Shown: positions 16,252 through 24,998 of the stretch, piece after piece
Layout of the letters: each line of letters opens with the position of its first letter
Numbering within the stretch: position 1 is the stretch's first letter
Source of the DNA: Mycobacterium sp. 852002-50816_SCH5313054-b
GTDB taxonomy: Bacteria > Actinomycetota > Actinomycetes > Mycobacteriales > Mycobacteriaceae
Length of the DNA: 64,000 nucleotides
Assembly: GCF_001667185.1 (NCBI RefSeq)
Contig: NZ_LZIC01000038.1
Coordinates: 46,512-110,511 of the forward strand
Direction of reading: 5' to 3'
Notes under the pieces: model-generated
Seen by the model: the letters and a program-made list of their open reading frames with translations, nothing else
The model's database searches: none
Told to the model about the DNA's origin: nothing
Program-made: the position numbers and the translations under genes

Positions 16252-18200
16252 GCGACCTCAGCGGCGGCTGGATCCCCGACGAGGCAACGCTTGCCGGCGC
16301 CAACCTCACCCGCTTCATGGCCTGGCTGGCCGAGACAGGCCGCGGCGAGTACGGCGACTACCAAGGCCTGTGGGCAAAGTCGGTGGACGACATCGACTGG
16401 TTCTGGGACGCCGTGTGGACCTACTTCGACATCCAGGCGGACAGCCCGCCTCGCGCGGTGCTGGACGAGCGTTCCATGCCGGGCGCCGAGTGGTTCCCGG
16501 GCGCCACGCTCAACTACGCCACCGAGGTGTTCCGCCACGCCACCGACGAGCGCCCGGCGCTGATCGCCGTCGGCGAGGACGGGTCCACCGAGTGGTCCTG
16601 GGCGAGGCTGCAGCGCGAGACGGCGGCGTTCGCGGCCTACCTGCGCAACCTCGGCGTCAAGCCCGGCGACGCCGTCGCCGGGTACCTGCCCAACGTCGCC
16701 GAGGCCGTCGTCGCCGCCCTGGCCGCGGCCAGCGTGGGCGCGATTTGGGCCGTGTGCAACCAGGACGTGTCGGTCGACGGAGTGATCGCCCGGCTGGGTC
16801 AGGTGGAGCCGGCCGTGCTGGTGGCCACCGACGGCTCGGTGTACGCGGGCAAGCGCATCGATCGCCGGGCGGAGCTGGCCACGATCCAGGGTGCGATGCC
16901 GACGCTGAAGGCCACCGTGGTGGTGCCGCGGCTCGGGCTCGACGTCGACGGCGACACCGTGGCGTGGGCCACGGCCGTCGAGGGGTACGCCGCCCTCGAC
17001 ATCACACCGGTCCCGTTCGCGCACCCGTTGTGGGTGATGTTCTCGTCGGGAACCACCGGGAAGCCGAAGGGCATCGTGCACGGTCACGGCGGTGTGGTGC
17101 TGGAGCACCTGAAGTACCTGACGCTGCAATTCGAGTTGTACCCGGGGGACCGCTTCCTGTGGTACTCGTCGACCAGCTGGATGATGTGGAATCTGCTGGT
17201 GTCCGGCCTGCTGGTCGACGCCACGATCGTGTTGTATGACGGCAGCCCAACGCATCCGGGCACCGACGGCCTGTGGCGCGTCGCCGCCGACGCCGGCGTC
17301 ACGGTGCTCGGCGCCGGAGCGGGCTACCTATTGGCTTGTGCCAAAAAGGAATTGACGCCGGGCGCGTCGTATCCGCTGGACGGGCTGCGCGCGGTCGGGT
17401 CCACCGGGTCGCCGCTGCCCGCGTCCGGATTCCGTTGGGTGCAAGAGGGACTCGGCCGCGCGGTTCCGGTGATCTCGATGAGCGGCGGCACCGACGTGTG
17501 CACGGCCTTCATCGGCGGTTGCTCGATCCTGCCCGTGGTCGCCGGCGAACTGTCCTGCCTGTGCCTCGGCTCGGCCATCGAGGCCTGGAAGGGCCGGGGC
17601 CACCCCGTCATCGGGGAAGAGGGCGAGCTGGTGGTCACCAAGCCGATGCCGTCCATGCCCGTGTCCTTCTGGAACGACGACGACGGCAGCCGCTACCGCG
17701 CCGCATACTTCGACAAGTACCCGGGCGTGTGGTGCCACGGGGACTGGATCACCATCAGCGACCGGGGATCGGTTGTGGTGCATGGCCGTTCGGACGCCAC
17801 CCTGAACCGGATGGGCGTGCGGATGGGCAGCGCGGAGATCTACACGGCGGTCGAACGCATGCCGGAGGTGCAGGACTGCCTGGTGGTCGGCGTCGAGCAG
17901 GACGACGGCGGCTACTGGATGCCGCTGTTCGTGCACCTGGCGGACGGTGCGGAGTTCGACGACGCGCTGCGGTCCAGAATCGTCGGCGAGATCCGCCAGC
18001 ACGCCTCGCCGCGACACGTGCCCGACGACATCCTGGACGTTCCGGGCATACCGCGGACGCTGACCGGCAAGCGGCTGGAGATCCCGATCAAGCGGATCCT
18101 GCTCGGGGCCGCGCCGGACGAGGCCGTGCAGCAGAGTTCGATCGACAGGCCCGACCTGCTAGACGCTTTCGTTGCGTACCGGAGAAGTCGGGTGTCCTGA
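16248..18200 (+). CDS. Acetoacetyl-CoA synthetase
   Basis: This 650-residue ANL enzyme activates acetoacetate to acetoacetyl-CoA with ATP. The N-terminal acetyl-CoA synthetase-type extension is present (WFPGATLNYATEVFRH, about 83-98). The ATP-binding motif FSSGTTGKPKGIVH is near residue 265, the SGGTDVCTAF motif near 410, WCHGDWI near 495, and the catalytic Lys (TLTGKRLE) near 608. The SMSGGTD and GGCSILPVVAGEL regions separate acetoacetyl- from acetyl-CoA synthetases. It overlaps the GH76 gene by 4 bases, and its 3' end overlaps the convergent dedA gene by 42 bases. It would feed ketone bodies into lipid metabolism in the cytosol. Confidence 0.88.
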   Translation: MSDLSGGWIPDEATLAGANLTRFMAWLAETGRGEYGDYQGLWAKSVDDIDWFWDAVWTYFDIQADSPPRAVLDERSMPGAEWFPGATLNYATEVFRHATDERPALIAVGEDGSTEWSWARLQRETAAFAAYLRNLGVKPGDAVAGYLPNVAEAVVAALAAASVGAIWAVCNQDVSVDGVIARLGQVEPAVLVATDGSVYAGKRIDRRAELATIQGAMPTLKATVVVPRLGLDVDGDTVAWATAVEGYAALDITPVPFAHPLWVMFSSGTTGKPKGIVHGHGGVVLEHLKYLTLQFELYPGDRFLWYSSTSWMMWNLLVSGLLVDATIVLYDGSPTHPGTDGLWRVAADAGVTVLGAGAGYLLACAKKELTPGASYPLDGLRAVGSTGSPLPASGFRWVQEGLGRAVPVISMSGGTDVCTAFIGGCSILPVVAGELSCLCLGSAIEAWKGRGHPVIGEEGELVVTKPMPSMPVSFWNDDDGSRYRAAYFDKYPGVWCHGDWITISDRGSVVVHGRSDATLNRMGVRMGSAEIYTAVERMPEVQDCLVVGVEQDDGGYWMPLFVHLADGAEFDDALRSRIVGEIRQHASPRHVPDDILDVPGIPRTLTGKRLEIPIKRILLGAAPDEAVQQSSIDRPDLLDAFVAYRRSRVS

Positions 18201-18863
18201 CTCGGGCTCCTGCCCGCCCGTGCGGCGACGCCCGCGATAGGCGCGCCAGGCGGCGATGAACGCCGGGATCATCGACACGAACAGGATGCCCAGGATGATC
18301 TTCTCCAGGTTCTGGTGCACGAACGGCACCGTGCCCAGGAAGTAGCCCGCCAGCGTCACACCGCCGCCCCACAGGATGCCGCCGACGATGTCAAAGCCGA
18401 GGAACACCGGGTAGCGCATGTACGACACCCCGGCCACCGGCGGGACGAACGTCCGCACGAACGGCGCGAACCGGGCCAGGATGATCGCCCAGGGCCCGTA
18501 CTTCTCGAAGAACGCGTGTGACTCCGTCACATAGTGCTTCTTGAAGAAGCGGGAGTCTTCCTTCTTGAACAGCGCCGGACCGATCCGCCGCCCGATGAAA
18601 TAGCCGCATTGGTCGCCCAGGATCGCGACCACCGCGACGGACGGGGCCAGCACCCAGATGCTCGCGGGCGGGTTGGGGTGCGCAGCCAGCAGGCCGCCGG
18701 TGAACAGCAGCGACTCGCCGGGGAGCAGCGGAAACAGCAGCCCGGTCTCGATGAAGACGATGACCAGGATGCCGGGCAGCACCGCCGAGCCGAAGACGCC
18801 ATTGGCGCCCAGCCAGTACATCGGGTCGAGGATGTCCGGCAGGGCCGTCACGGTGGTGCTCAC
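18159..18863 (-). CDS. DedA-family membrane protein
   Basis: The GTG start at 18863 gives 234 residues with about five hydrophobic segments and the DedA/SNARE-associated core: ETGLLFPLLPGESLLFTGG near residue 40, GDQCGYFIGRRIGP near 84, and FARFAPFVRTFVPPVAG-like ARFAPFVRTFVPPVAGVSYM near 130. DedA proteins support membrane homeostasis and lipid carrier or phospholipid flipping across the inner membrane. It is the likely orthologue of Rv0364. It is divergent from fba, with 58 bases between starts, and its C-terminus overlaps the acetoacetyl-CoA synthetase gene antisense. Confidence 0.9.
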   Translation of the reverse strand: MSTTVTALPDILDPMYWLGANGVFGSAVLPGILVIVFIETGLLFPLLPGESLLFTGGLLAAHPNPPASIWVLAPSVAVVAILGDQCGYFIGRRIGPALFKKEDSRFFKKHYVTESHAFFEKYGPWAIILARFAPFVRTFVPPVAGVSYMRYPVFLGFDIVGGILWGGGVTLAGYFLGTVPFVHQNLEKIILGILFVSMIPAFIAAWRAYRGRRRTGGQEPESGHPTSPVRNESV

Positions 18864-18921
18864 GATGCTTCAACATACCTTTGTTGCCATACTGGATGGG
18901 CCCAGCCGCCAGGAGGAGCCC

Positions 18922-19956
18922 ATGCCCGTCGCAACCCCCGAGATTTACGCCGAGATGCTGGGCCGGGCCAAGGAGAACTCCTACGCCTTCCCGGCCATCA
19001 ACTGCACCTCCTCTGAGTCGGTCAACGCCGCGCTCAAAGGATTCGCCGACGCCGGCAGCGACGGCATCATCCAATTCTCCACCGGCGGTGCGGAGTTCGC
19101 GTCCGGCCTGGGGGTCAAGGACATGGTGACCGGCGCCGTCGCACTGGCGGAGTTCACCCGCGTCGTCGCGGCCAAATACCCGGTCAACGTCGCGCTGCAC
19201 ACCGACCACTGCCCCAAGGACAAACTCGACAGCTACGTGCGCCCGCTGCTGGCGATTTCGGCGGAGCGCGTGCGCGCGGGCGACGATCCCCTGTTCGGAT
19301 CCCACATGTGGGACGGCTCCGCGGTGCCGATCGACGAGAACCTGGTCATCGCGCAGGAGCTGCTCAAGGAGGCCGCGGCGGCCAAGATTGTGCTCGAGAT
19401 CGAGATCGGCGTGGTGGGCGGCGAGGAGGACGGCGTCGCCAACGAGATCAACGACAAGCTCTACACCACGCCCGCCGACTTCGAGAAGACGATCGACGCG
19501 CTGGGCCACGGCGAGCATGGCAAGTACCTGCTGGCCGCGACGTTCGGCAACGTGCACGGCGTCTACAAGCCCGGCAACGTCAAGCTGCGCCCCGACATCC
19601 TCGCGCAGGGGCAGCAGGTGGCGTCGGCCAAGCTGGGGCTGCCCGACGGATCCAAGCCGTTCGACTTCGTGTTCCACGGCGGTTCGGGCTCGCTGAAATC
19701 GGAGATCGAGGAGGCGCTGCGCTACGGGGTGGTGAAGATGAACGTCGACACCGACACCCAGTACGCGTTCACCCGCCCGATCGCCGGTCACATGTTCACC
19801 AACTACGACGGTGTGCTCAAGGTCGACGGCGAGGTGGGCGTCAAGAAGGCCTACGACCCGCGCACCTATCTCAAGTTCGCCGAGGCCGGCATGACCGCGC
19901 GGGTCGTGGAGGCCTGCAACGACCTGCACTGCGCCGGCAAGTCCCTGGGTCATTGA
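18922..19956 (+). CDS. fba: Class II fructose-1,6-bisphosphate aldolase
   Basis: ATG 18922 follows a strong AGGAGGAG site (18911-18918). The 344-residue product is a class II zinc aldolase that cleaves fructose 1,6-bisphosphate to two triose phosphates. Visible residues are ALHTDHC with the catalytic Asp 95 and zinc His 96, TFGNVHGVYKPGNVKL with a second zinc His, FVFHGGSGS with the third, and the phosphate-binding KMNVDTDTQYAF. Length and sequence match M. tuberculosis Fba (Rv0363c). It is divergent from dedA as in other mycobacteria. High confidence. Confidence 0.97.
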   Translation: MPVATPEIYAEMLGRAKENSYAFPAINCTSSESVNAALKGFADAGSDGIIQFSTGGAEFASGLGVKDMVTGAVALAEFTRVVAAKYPVNVALHTDHCPKDKLDSYVRPLLAISAERVRAGDDPLFGSHMWDGSAVPIDENLVIAQELLKEAAAAKIVLEIEIGVVGGEEDGVANEINDKLYTTPADFEKTIDALGHGEHGKYLLAATFGNVHGVYKPGNVKLRPDILAQGQQVASAKLGLPDGSKPFDFVFHGGSGSLKSEIEEALRYGVVKMNVDTDTQYAFTRPIAGHMFTNYDGVLKVDGEVGVKKAYDPRTYLKFAEAGMTARVVEACNDLHCAGKSLGH

Positions 19957-19976
19957 TGCCGAGCAGAGGCGGGTAG

Positions 19977-20798
19977 CTAGCCGCTGGGGGACTGGCAGAT
20001 CTTCCACTGGTCGTCGCGGTATTGCAGGTCGAGGCTGCGCGTCGAACGCAGGGCCGGGTCGTAGGCCATGAACGTGGTGATGTTCGCCTCGGCGTGCTGG
20101 CCGTTGACGACGACCTGGTCGATGCTGGCGATCACCGGATACTGCTTGGCCGCCGACACCCGCTGGTAGGTCTCCTGCCAGGCGTGTTCGTCGTAATCGA
20201 CATACCCGTCGCGGGCGTTCCCGCAGGTGATGGTGCGCAGCGCGGTCAGGTCGCCCCGCTGCACCGCGACGTCGTACTGGGAGATGGTGTGCCGAACCTG
20301 GTCTTCCTCGGAGACTTTCGAGTGCTTGCTGCGGGTCAGCAGGACGGTGCCCAGGATCGCGATCGCCGCCAACGCCAGCACGACCACCACCAGCGCCAGC
20401 ACCCAGCCCCAGTTGATTTGCCGCGTCGTCCGCAGCTTCGCCCCCAATCGGGGTGGAATGGATTGCGGCACAGCGGCTTTCGGGGGGATGCCCGCCTGCG
20501 GCGGCGGGCCTTCGGGTGCCGGCGGCGATGCGAAAACCTCCGTGGCGGGCTCCGCGGAAGTCGCGATCACCTGAGTTTCCTTCGCGTCGAATCCCGGTGC
20601 GGTGAAACGACGTTCGCGTTGCGCCCCGTCCGGATCCGCGACGGGATCGTTGCCCTGATCGGGCTTGTTGATCACCACCGTCTCGGTCTCGGGATCGTTG
20701 GGCACCATCGGCTGGCCCTCGGCTCCCTCGCCGCCGGGCGCTTCGCCGCCCGGCCGCCTCGGCGCACCGCCGCGGTCGGGTTCGGGTGGATTGGGCAT
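19977..20798 (-). CDS. Single-pass membrane protein, Rv0361-like
   Basis: The 273-residue protein has a long acidic, Pro-rich cytoplasmic N-terminus (about 1-125), one transmembrane helix (about 130-152, GWVLALVVVVLALAAIAILG) and an extracytoplasmic domain with two cysteines that resembles the small NTF2-like secreted domains of mycobacteria. No enzyme motif is visible. It lies between the 3' end of fba and the divergent DUF3151 gene, the same neighbourhood as Rv0361 in M. tuberculosis. Function unknown. Confidence 0.8.
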   Translation of the reverse strand: MPNPPEPDRGGAPRRPGGEAPGGEGAEGQPMVPNDPETETVVINKPDQGNDPVADPDGAQRERRFTAPGFDAKETQVIATSAEPATEVFASPPAPEGPPPQAGIPPKAAVPQSIPPRLGAKLRTTRQINWGWVLALVVVVLALAAIAILGTVLLTRSKHSKVSEEDQVRHTISQYDVAVQRGDLTALRTITCGNARDGYVDYDEHAWQETYQRVSAAKQYPVIASIDQVVVNGQHAEANITTFMAYDPALRSTRSLDLQYRDDQWKICQSPSG

Positions 20799-20845
20799 GC
20801 AAGGAGCTTAGCGACCCGGACCGGGGGGACGGCAAAATAGACACC

Positions 20846-21262
20846 ATGACGTCGATGGGAGATCTTCTCGGACCCGATCCGATCCTGCTACCCGGCGATA
20901 GCGATGCCGAGGCGGAGCTGCTCGCCAACGAAAACCCGAGCTCCGTCGCCGCCGCGCACCCCTCGGCGTCGGTGGCCTGGGCCGCTCTCGCCGAGGAGGC
21001 GCTGGCGGAAGACAAGGCCGTCACCGCCTACGCCTACGCCCGCACCGGTTACCACCGCGGCCTGGATCAGCTGCGGCGCAACGGGTGGAAGGGCTTCGGG
21101 CCGGTGCCGTATGCGCACGCGCCTAACCGGGGCTTCCTGCGTTGCGTCGCGGCGCTGGCGAAGGCCGCCGACGCCATCGGCGAGACCGACGAGTACCAGC
21201 GCTGCCTGGACCTGCTCGACGACTGCGACCCCGCGGCCCGCGCGCCGCTGGGGCTTCAGTAG
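20846..21262 (+). CDS. DUF3151 family protein, Rv0360c-like
   Basis: ATG 20846 gives 138 residues. The sequence (LLGPDPILLPGDSDAEAEL; RTGYHRGLDQLRRNGWKG; CLDLLDDCDP) matches DUF3151, a short helical, TPR-like actinobacterial family with no assigned activity. It is divergent from the Rv0361-like gene with 47 bases between starts. Its stop overlaps the end of the convergent CDF exporter gene by 7 bases. Cytosolic; function unknown. Confidence 0.85.
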   Translation: MTSMGDLLGPDPILLPGDSDAEAELLANENPSSVAAAHPSASVAWAALAEEALAEDKAVTAYAYARTGYHRGLDQLRRNGWKGFGPVPYAHAPNRGFLRCVAALAKAADAIGETDEYQRCLDLLDDCDPAARAPLGLQ

Positions 21263-22155
21263 CCCTCAGAGCACTCGGCGCCGCCCGGGCACTCGATCTG
21301 GACGGTCGCGTGCTCCAGCCCGCGCTCCGACAGCACCGCGCGCGCGTCCCGCAGCACCCGGGCCGAGTCGCCGTCGCTGGTCAGGTGCGCGGTGCACATG
21401 TCCTTGCCGGGCGAGAGCGTCCACACGTGCAGGTCGTGCACCTCGGTCACGCCGTCGACCGCACCGAGCGCGCCGCGCAGCTCCTCCACGTCGATGTGGG
21501 TCGGCGAGGCCTCGGACAGGATGCGCAGCGCGTCGCGGGCCAGCGCGATGGCCCGGGGCAGCACCCACAGCGCGACCAGCACCGCGACCACCACGTCGGC
21601 GTACGGCCAGCGCGTCGTCACGGTGACCACGCCGGCGATCAGCACGCCCAGGCTGCCGACGCTGTCGGCGACCACCTCCATGTAGGCGCCCTTGACCGCC
21701 AGGCTCTGCGTCGAATGCGAGCGCAGCAGCAGCGCGACCACCAGGTTGGCCAGCAGTCCGGCCAGCGCAACCACGATCATCGGCACGCCGGGGATCGACG
21801 GGGTTTCCCGGAGCCGCTGGATCGCCTCCCAGAGGATGAACAGGGAGACCCCGAGCAGCAGCCCGGCGTTAGCGACCGCGGTGAACACCTCCGCCCGATG
21901 CCACCCGTAGGTGCGCGCGGGCGACGAGCTGCCGCGGCGGGCCAGGGTCACCGCTGCCAGCCCCATGAACACGGCGACGACGTCGGTCAGCATGTGCCCG
22001 GCGTCGGCCAGCAGTGCGATCGAGTTGATCAGCAGCGAGGTGGCCAACTCGATGACGAAGAACGCCGCCAGGATCGCCGCGGCTGCGATCATGCGCGGGA
22101 TCATCCGGGACGACTCGTCGCCCTCGGCGGGGGTGTGATTGTGGCCGGCGCCCAT
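21256..22155 (-). CDS. zitA: Cation diffusion facilitator (zinc exporter)
   Basis: The start ATG 22155 gives 299 residues with a His-bearing N-terminus (GAGHNHT), six transmembrane segments and a C-terminal cytosolic domain (about 210-299). The TM2 metal site is DAGHMLTD (Asp 51, His 54, Asp 58). In TM5 the usual His-x3-Asp is Glu-x3-Asp (Glu 160, Asp 164; YMEVVADSVGS). CDF proteins export zinc or cobalt by proton antiport. The position between fba and purA matches the zitA-like gene of fast-growing mycobacteria. A perfect 13-bp inverted repeat overlaps the promoter, indicating control by an ArsR/SmtB-type zinc sensor. The gene symbol rests on context and family. Confidence 0.85.
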   Translation of the reverse strand: MGAGHNHTPAEGDESSRMIPRMIAAAAILAAFFVIELATSLLINSIALLADAGHMLTDVVAVFMGLAAVTLARRGSSSPARTYGWHRAEVFTAVANAGLLLGVSLFILWEAIQRLRETPSIPGVPMIVVALAGLLANLVVALLLRSHSTQSLAVKGAYMEVVADSVGSLGVLIAGVVTVTTRWPYADVVVAVLVALWVLPRAIALARDALRILSEASPTHIDVEELRGALGAVDGVTEVHDLHVWTLSPGKDMCTAHLTSDGDSARVLRDARAVLSERGLEHATVQIECPGGAECSEGY

Positions 22156-22161
22156 AGCCCA

Positions 22162-22191
22162 GCAATATATGCGCAAAAGCGCATATATTGC
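22162..22191 (-). promoter_or_regulatory. ArsR/SmtB-type metal operator overlapping a leaderless promoter
   Basis: Thirteen-base arms GCAATATATGCGC and GCGCATATATTGC are perfectly complementary around an AAAA loop. On the minus strand a TTGCAA (-35) and a TATATT (-10) are spaced 18 bases apart and both fall in or at the edge of the palindrome. The TATATT ends 8 bases before the ATG, so the mRNA should be leaderless. No ribosome site is present, which fits. The layout, an AT-rich ATATATGCGC dyad across a promoter, is typical of SmtB/ArsR zinc repressors. Confidence 0.75.
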
Positions 22192-22196
22192 AACCG

Positions 22197-22973
22197 TTAG
22201 ACCCAGCGGCTCCAGAACCGGGTCAGCTGGTTGCCGGCGGACACCAGCCAGTGCGGCACGCCGGAGAAATCGAACAGCCAGAGCACCAGGGCGAAGAACC
22301 AGGAGCTGGCCGCCAGCAGCAGAAACAGCAGGACGAAAAAGCCCCACTGCTTGGCCGGGGCCAGCGCGCGCTGCGTCTCCGGGCTCAGGTGCGGTTCCAG
22401 CGCGTCGTACCCGTCCAGGCCGGGAACGGGCAGCAGGTTCAGCAACAGCGCGGTCAGCTGGAGGAATCCCAGGAACGCCACCCCCGCCCACAGCACCGCG
22501 TGGGCCGGGTCGTAAAACAGCCGGGTCAGCGCCAGCAGCAGCACCGCCAGCACCAGGTTGGCCGCCGGGCCCGCCAGGCTGACCAGGCTGCGTCGCGTGG
22601 GGGTCATGAACCAGGTCCGCACGTACACCGCGGCGCCCGGCAGCCCGATGCCGCCCAGCAGGATGACCACCATCGGCAGCACCAGCGAGAGCGCGGGGTG
22701 GCTGTACCGCCGCGGATCCAGCGTCAGATAGCCGCGGACCGCGACGTCGTGATCGCCGAAGCGCCAGGCGGTCACCGCGTGGCCGAATTCGTGCAGGCAC
22801 AGCGACACCAACCAGCCCGCGATCACGAAGATGAAGACCCCGGCGTAGGAGAGCGGCCGCACGCTCGATCCGGCCAGCCAGGCCAGCACGCCGCCGGCCG
22901 CCGTCAACGCGACCAGGCCCAGGAAGATCGGACTGGGCCGCACGGATTCGTGTTGCCGCGCGGGAAAGCTCAC
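22197..22973 (-). CDS. Site-2-type (M50) membrane metalloprotease, Rv0359-like
   Basis: The GTG start at 22973 gives 258 residues with six hydrophobic segments. The zinc motif HEFGH is at residues 61-65 ([16 protein letters not shown]), and the second ligand motif is [12 protein letters not shown] with Asp about 187. These are the hallmarks of M50B peptidases, which cleave substrates within the membrane. No PDZ domain is present, so it belongs to the compact SREBP-type group rather than the Rip1 group. It lies downstream of the Rv0358-like gene on the minus strand and 41 bases ahead of the exporter gene. Substrate unknown. Confidence 0.88.
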   Translation of the reverse strand: MSFPARQHESVRPSPIFLGLVALTAAGGVLAWLAGSSVRPLSYAGVFIFVIAGWLVSLCLHEFGHAVTAWRFGDHDVAVRGYLTLDPRRYSHPALSLVLPMVVILLGGIGLPGAAVYVRTWFMTPTRRSLVSLAGPAANLVLAVLLLALTRLFYDPAHAVLWAGVAFLGFLQLTALLLNLLPVPGLDGYDALEPHLSPETQRALAPAKQWGFFVLLFLLLAASSWFFALVLWLFDFSGVPHWLVSAGNQLTRFWSRWV

Positions 22974-22982
22974 GCTGAAAAA

Positions 22983-23609
22983 TTACCGGACCAGCAGCCA
23001 GCCCTCGACGTTGCGGTAGAACGTCGACCTGCGCGCCGCGCGCGGCGCCGCGACGCCGTCGCGCACGACGATGACGCCGGTGCTGCCCAGCTGGGCCGCC
23101 CGGCCGGCGACCCACCGGCGCCAGAGCCCGCCCGGTATCGAGGCCCGCAGGCCCGGCATGGCCAGCGTCGGCTCGATGCGCACGGCGGCGACCTCGCCGT
23201 CGAACAGCGTGGTGTCGTCGACGACCGCCTCGCCGCGCAGCGGCTGCCCGGCGTCGGCGGGCAGCCAGTCGGCCCGGCCGACGACCACCGATCCGGTGTC
23301 GTCGCGGATCAGGGTCACCCGGTGCGCGGAGCCGGCCCGGGCGCGCCGCGCCGCGCGCCGTCCGGCGGGCAGGCGGTAGATCCGGGTGGCCCGGGTGCGG
23401 CGGGGCGGGACGTAGGCCACCTCGACGTCGAGCCGGTCGGCGCGCAGCAACCGGGTCAGCACCCCGGCCAGGTCGGCATCGGCGCCGACGACGGCCAGCC
23501 GCCCGTACGGCCCGATCGCGGCGTCGATATCGGCCGGGTGGATCGGCAGGCCGGTCAGCGGCCCGGGCACCCGCCGATCGCCGAACACCAACACCCCCAC
23601 GTTATTCAT
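22983..23609 (-). CDS. Conserved hypothetical protein, Rv0358-like
   Basis: ATG 23609 follows an AGGA site and gives 208 residues ([20 protein letters not shown]...). No signal peptide, membrane segment or catalytic motif is recognised. The first 90 residues look like an alpha/beta fold, and the rest is Arg- and Val-rich. It is divergent from purA, with 90 bases between starts, and is followed 9 bases later by the M50 protease, so the two are probably co-transcribed. This order is conserved with Rv0358-Rv0359 in M. tuberculosis. Function unknown. Confidence 0.75.
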   Translation of the reverse strand: MNNVGVLVFGDRRVPGPLTGLPIHPADIDAAIGPYGRLAVVGADADLAGVLTRLLRADRLDVEVAYVPPRRTRATRIYRLPAGRRAARRARAGSAHRVTLIRDDTGSVVVGRADWLPADAGQPLRGEAVVDDTTLFDGEVAAVRIEPTLAMPGLRASIPGGLWRRWVAGRAAQLGSTGVIVVRDGVAAPRAARRSTFYRNVEGWLLVR

Positions 23610-23699
23610 GCGTTCCTCGCAACCTCCTGGGATAGGGTGGGTCACCGGCTGGACCACAATAAGCAGGCTGAAACGCGTGGGATTAGGCGGGAGCAAGGC

Positions 23700-24998
23700 A
23701 TGCCGGCAATCGTCATCATCGGCGCCCAGTGGGGTGACGAGGGCAAAGGTAAGGCCACCGACCTGCTCGGCGGGCGCGTGCAGTGGGTGGTGCGCTATCA
23801 GGGCGGCAACAACGCCGGACACACCGTCGTCCTGCCCAGCGGCGAGAATTTCGCGCTGCACCTGATTCCCTCGGGGGTGCTGACGCCCGGCGTCACCAAC
23901 GTGATCGGCAACGGCGTCGTGGTGGATCCCGGGGTGCTGCTCGACGAGCTCAAGGGCCTCGAGGACCGCGGCGTGGACACCACCAAGCTGCTGATCTCCG
24001 CCGACGCGCACCTGCTGTTGCCGTACCACGTGGCCATCGACAAGGTCACCGAGCGCTACATGGGCAACAGGAAGATCGGCACCACCGGCCGCGGCATCGG
24101 TCCGTGCTACCAGGACAAGATCGCCCGCCAGGGCATCCGGGTCGCCGACGTCCTCGACCCGGAGCTGCTGGCCCACAAGGTCGAAGGCGCTCTGGAGCTC
24201 AAGAACCAAATCCTGGTCAAGATCTACAACCGCAAGGCGCTGGACCCGCACCAGATCGTCGAGGCCCTCCTGCAACAAACGGAGGGCTTTCGCCACCGCA
24301 TCCGCGACACCCGGCGGCTGCTCAACGCGGCGCTGGAGACGGGGGAGACGGTGTTGCTGGAGGGCTCGCAGGGCACGCTGCTCGACGTCGACCACGGCAC
24401 CTATCCCTACGTGACGTCATCGAATCCGACGGCGGGCGGCGCGTGCGTGGGGTCGGGGATCGGCCCGACCCGTATCACCGCCGTGCTGGGAATCCTCAAG
24501 GCCTACACCACCCGCGTGGGCTCGGGACCGTTCCCCACCGAGCTGTTCGACGAGAACGGCGAATACCTGTCCAAGATCGGCGGCGAAGTCGGCGTCACCA
24601 CCGGGCGGCGCCGGCGCTGCGGCTGGTTCGACGCGGTCGTCGCCCGCTACGCCACCCGGGTCAACGGCATCACCGACTTCTTCCTGACCAAGCTCGACGT
24701 GCTGTCCAGCCTGGAAACGGTGCCGGTGTGCGTGGGCTACCAGATCGACGGGGAGCGCATCGGTGACATGCCGATGACCCAGAGCGACCTGCACCGCGCC
24801 GAGCCGATCTACGAGGAGCTGCCCGGCTGGTGGGAGGACATCTCGGACGCCCGGGAGTTCGACGACCTGCCCGCCAAGGCGCGGGACTACGTGTTGCGGC
24901 TGGAAGAGCTTGCCGGAGCCCATATTTCGTGCATCGGCGTCGGTCCCGGCCGCGATCAGACGATCGTGCGCCGCGACGTCCTGGCGGCTCGCCCGTGA
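23700..24998 (+). CDS. purA: Adenylosuccinate synthetase
   Basis: ATG 23700 (GGGAGCAAGG upstream) gives 432 residues, the size of M. tuberculosis PurA (Rv0357c). The enzyme uses GTP to join IMP and aspartate in the first committed step to AMP. Visible motifs are the N-terminal [18 protein letters not shown], with the catalytic Asp, the [10 protein letters not shown] loop with the catalytic His, TGRGIGPCY, the [20 protein letters not shown] region and [12 protein letters not shown]. Its stop overlaps the GTG of the following thioesterase gene (24995-24998), so translation is coupled. Confidence 0.97.
   Translation: MPAIVIIGAQWGDEGKGKATDLLGGRVQWVVRYQGGNNAGHTVVLPSGENFALHLIPSGVLTPGVTNVIGNGVVVDPGVLLDELKGLEDRGVDTTKLLISADAHLLLPYHVAIDKVTERYMGNRKIGTTGRGIGPCYQDKIARQGIRVADVLDPELLAHKVEGALELKNQILVKIYNRKALDPHQIVEALLQQTEGFRHRIRDTRRLLNAALETGETVLLEGSQGTLLDVDHGTYPYVTSSNPTAGGACVGSGIGPTRITAVLGILKAYTTRVGSGPFPTELFDENGEYLSKIGGEVGVTTGRRRRCGWFDAVVARYATRVNGITDFFLTKLDVLSSLETVPVCVGYQIDGERIGDMPMTQSDLHRAEPIYEELPGWWEDISDAREFDDLPAKARDYVLRLEELAGAHISCIGVGPGRDQTIVRRDVLAARP

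Noticed and set aside
18391..21024. An 877-codon minus-strand frame across fba and dedA
   Set aside because: It is a low-complexity, Arg/Gly-rich translation running antisense through fba; dedA and fba themselves are well supported.
22162..22191. Rho-independent terminator of the M50 protease gene
   Set aside because: The dyad has no T-run, is AT-rich in the arms, and sits on a good promoter immediately before the exporter start, so an operator fits better.
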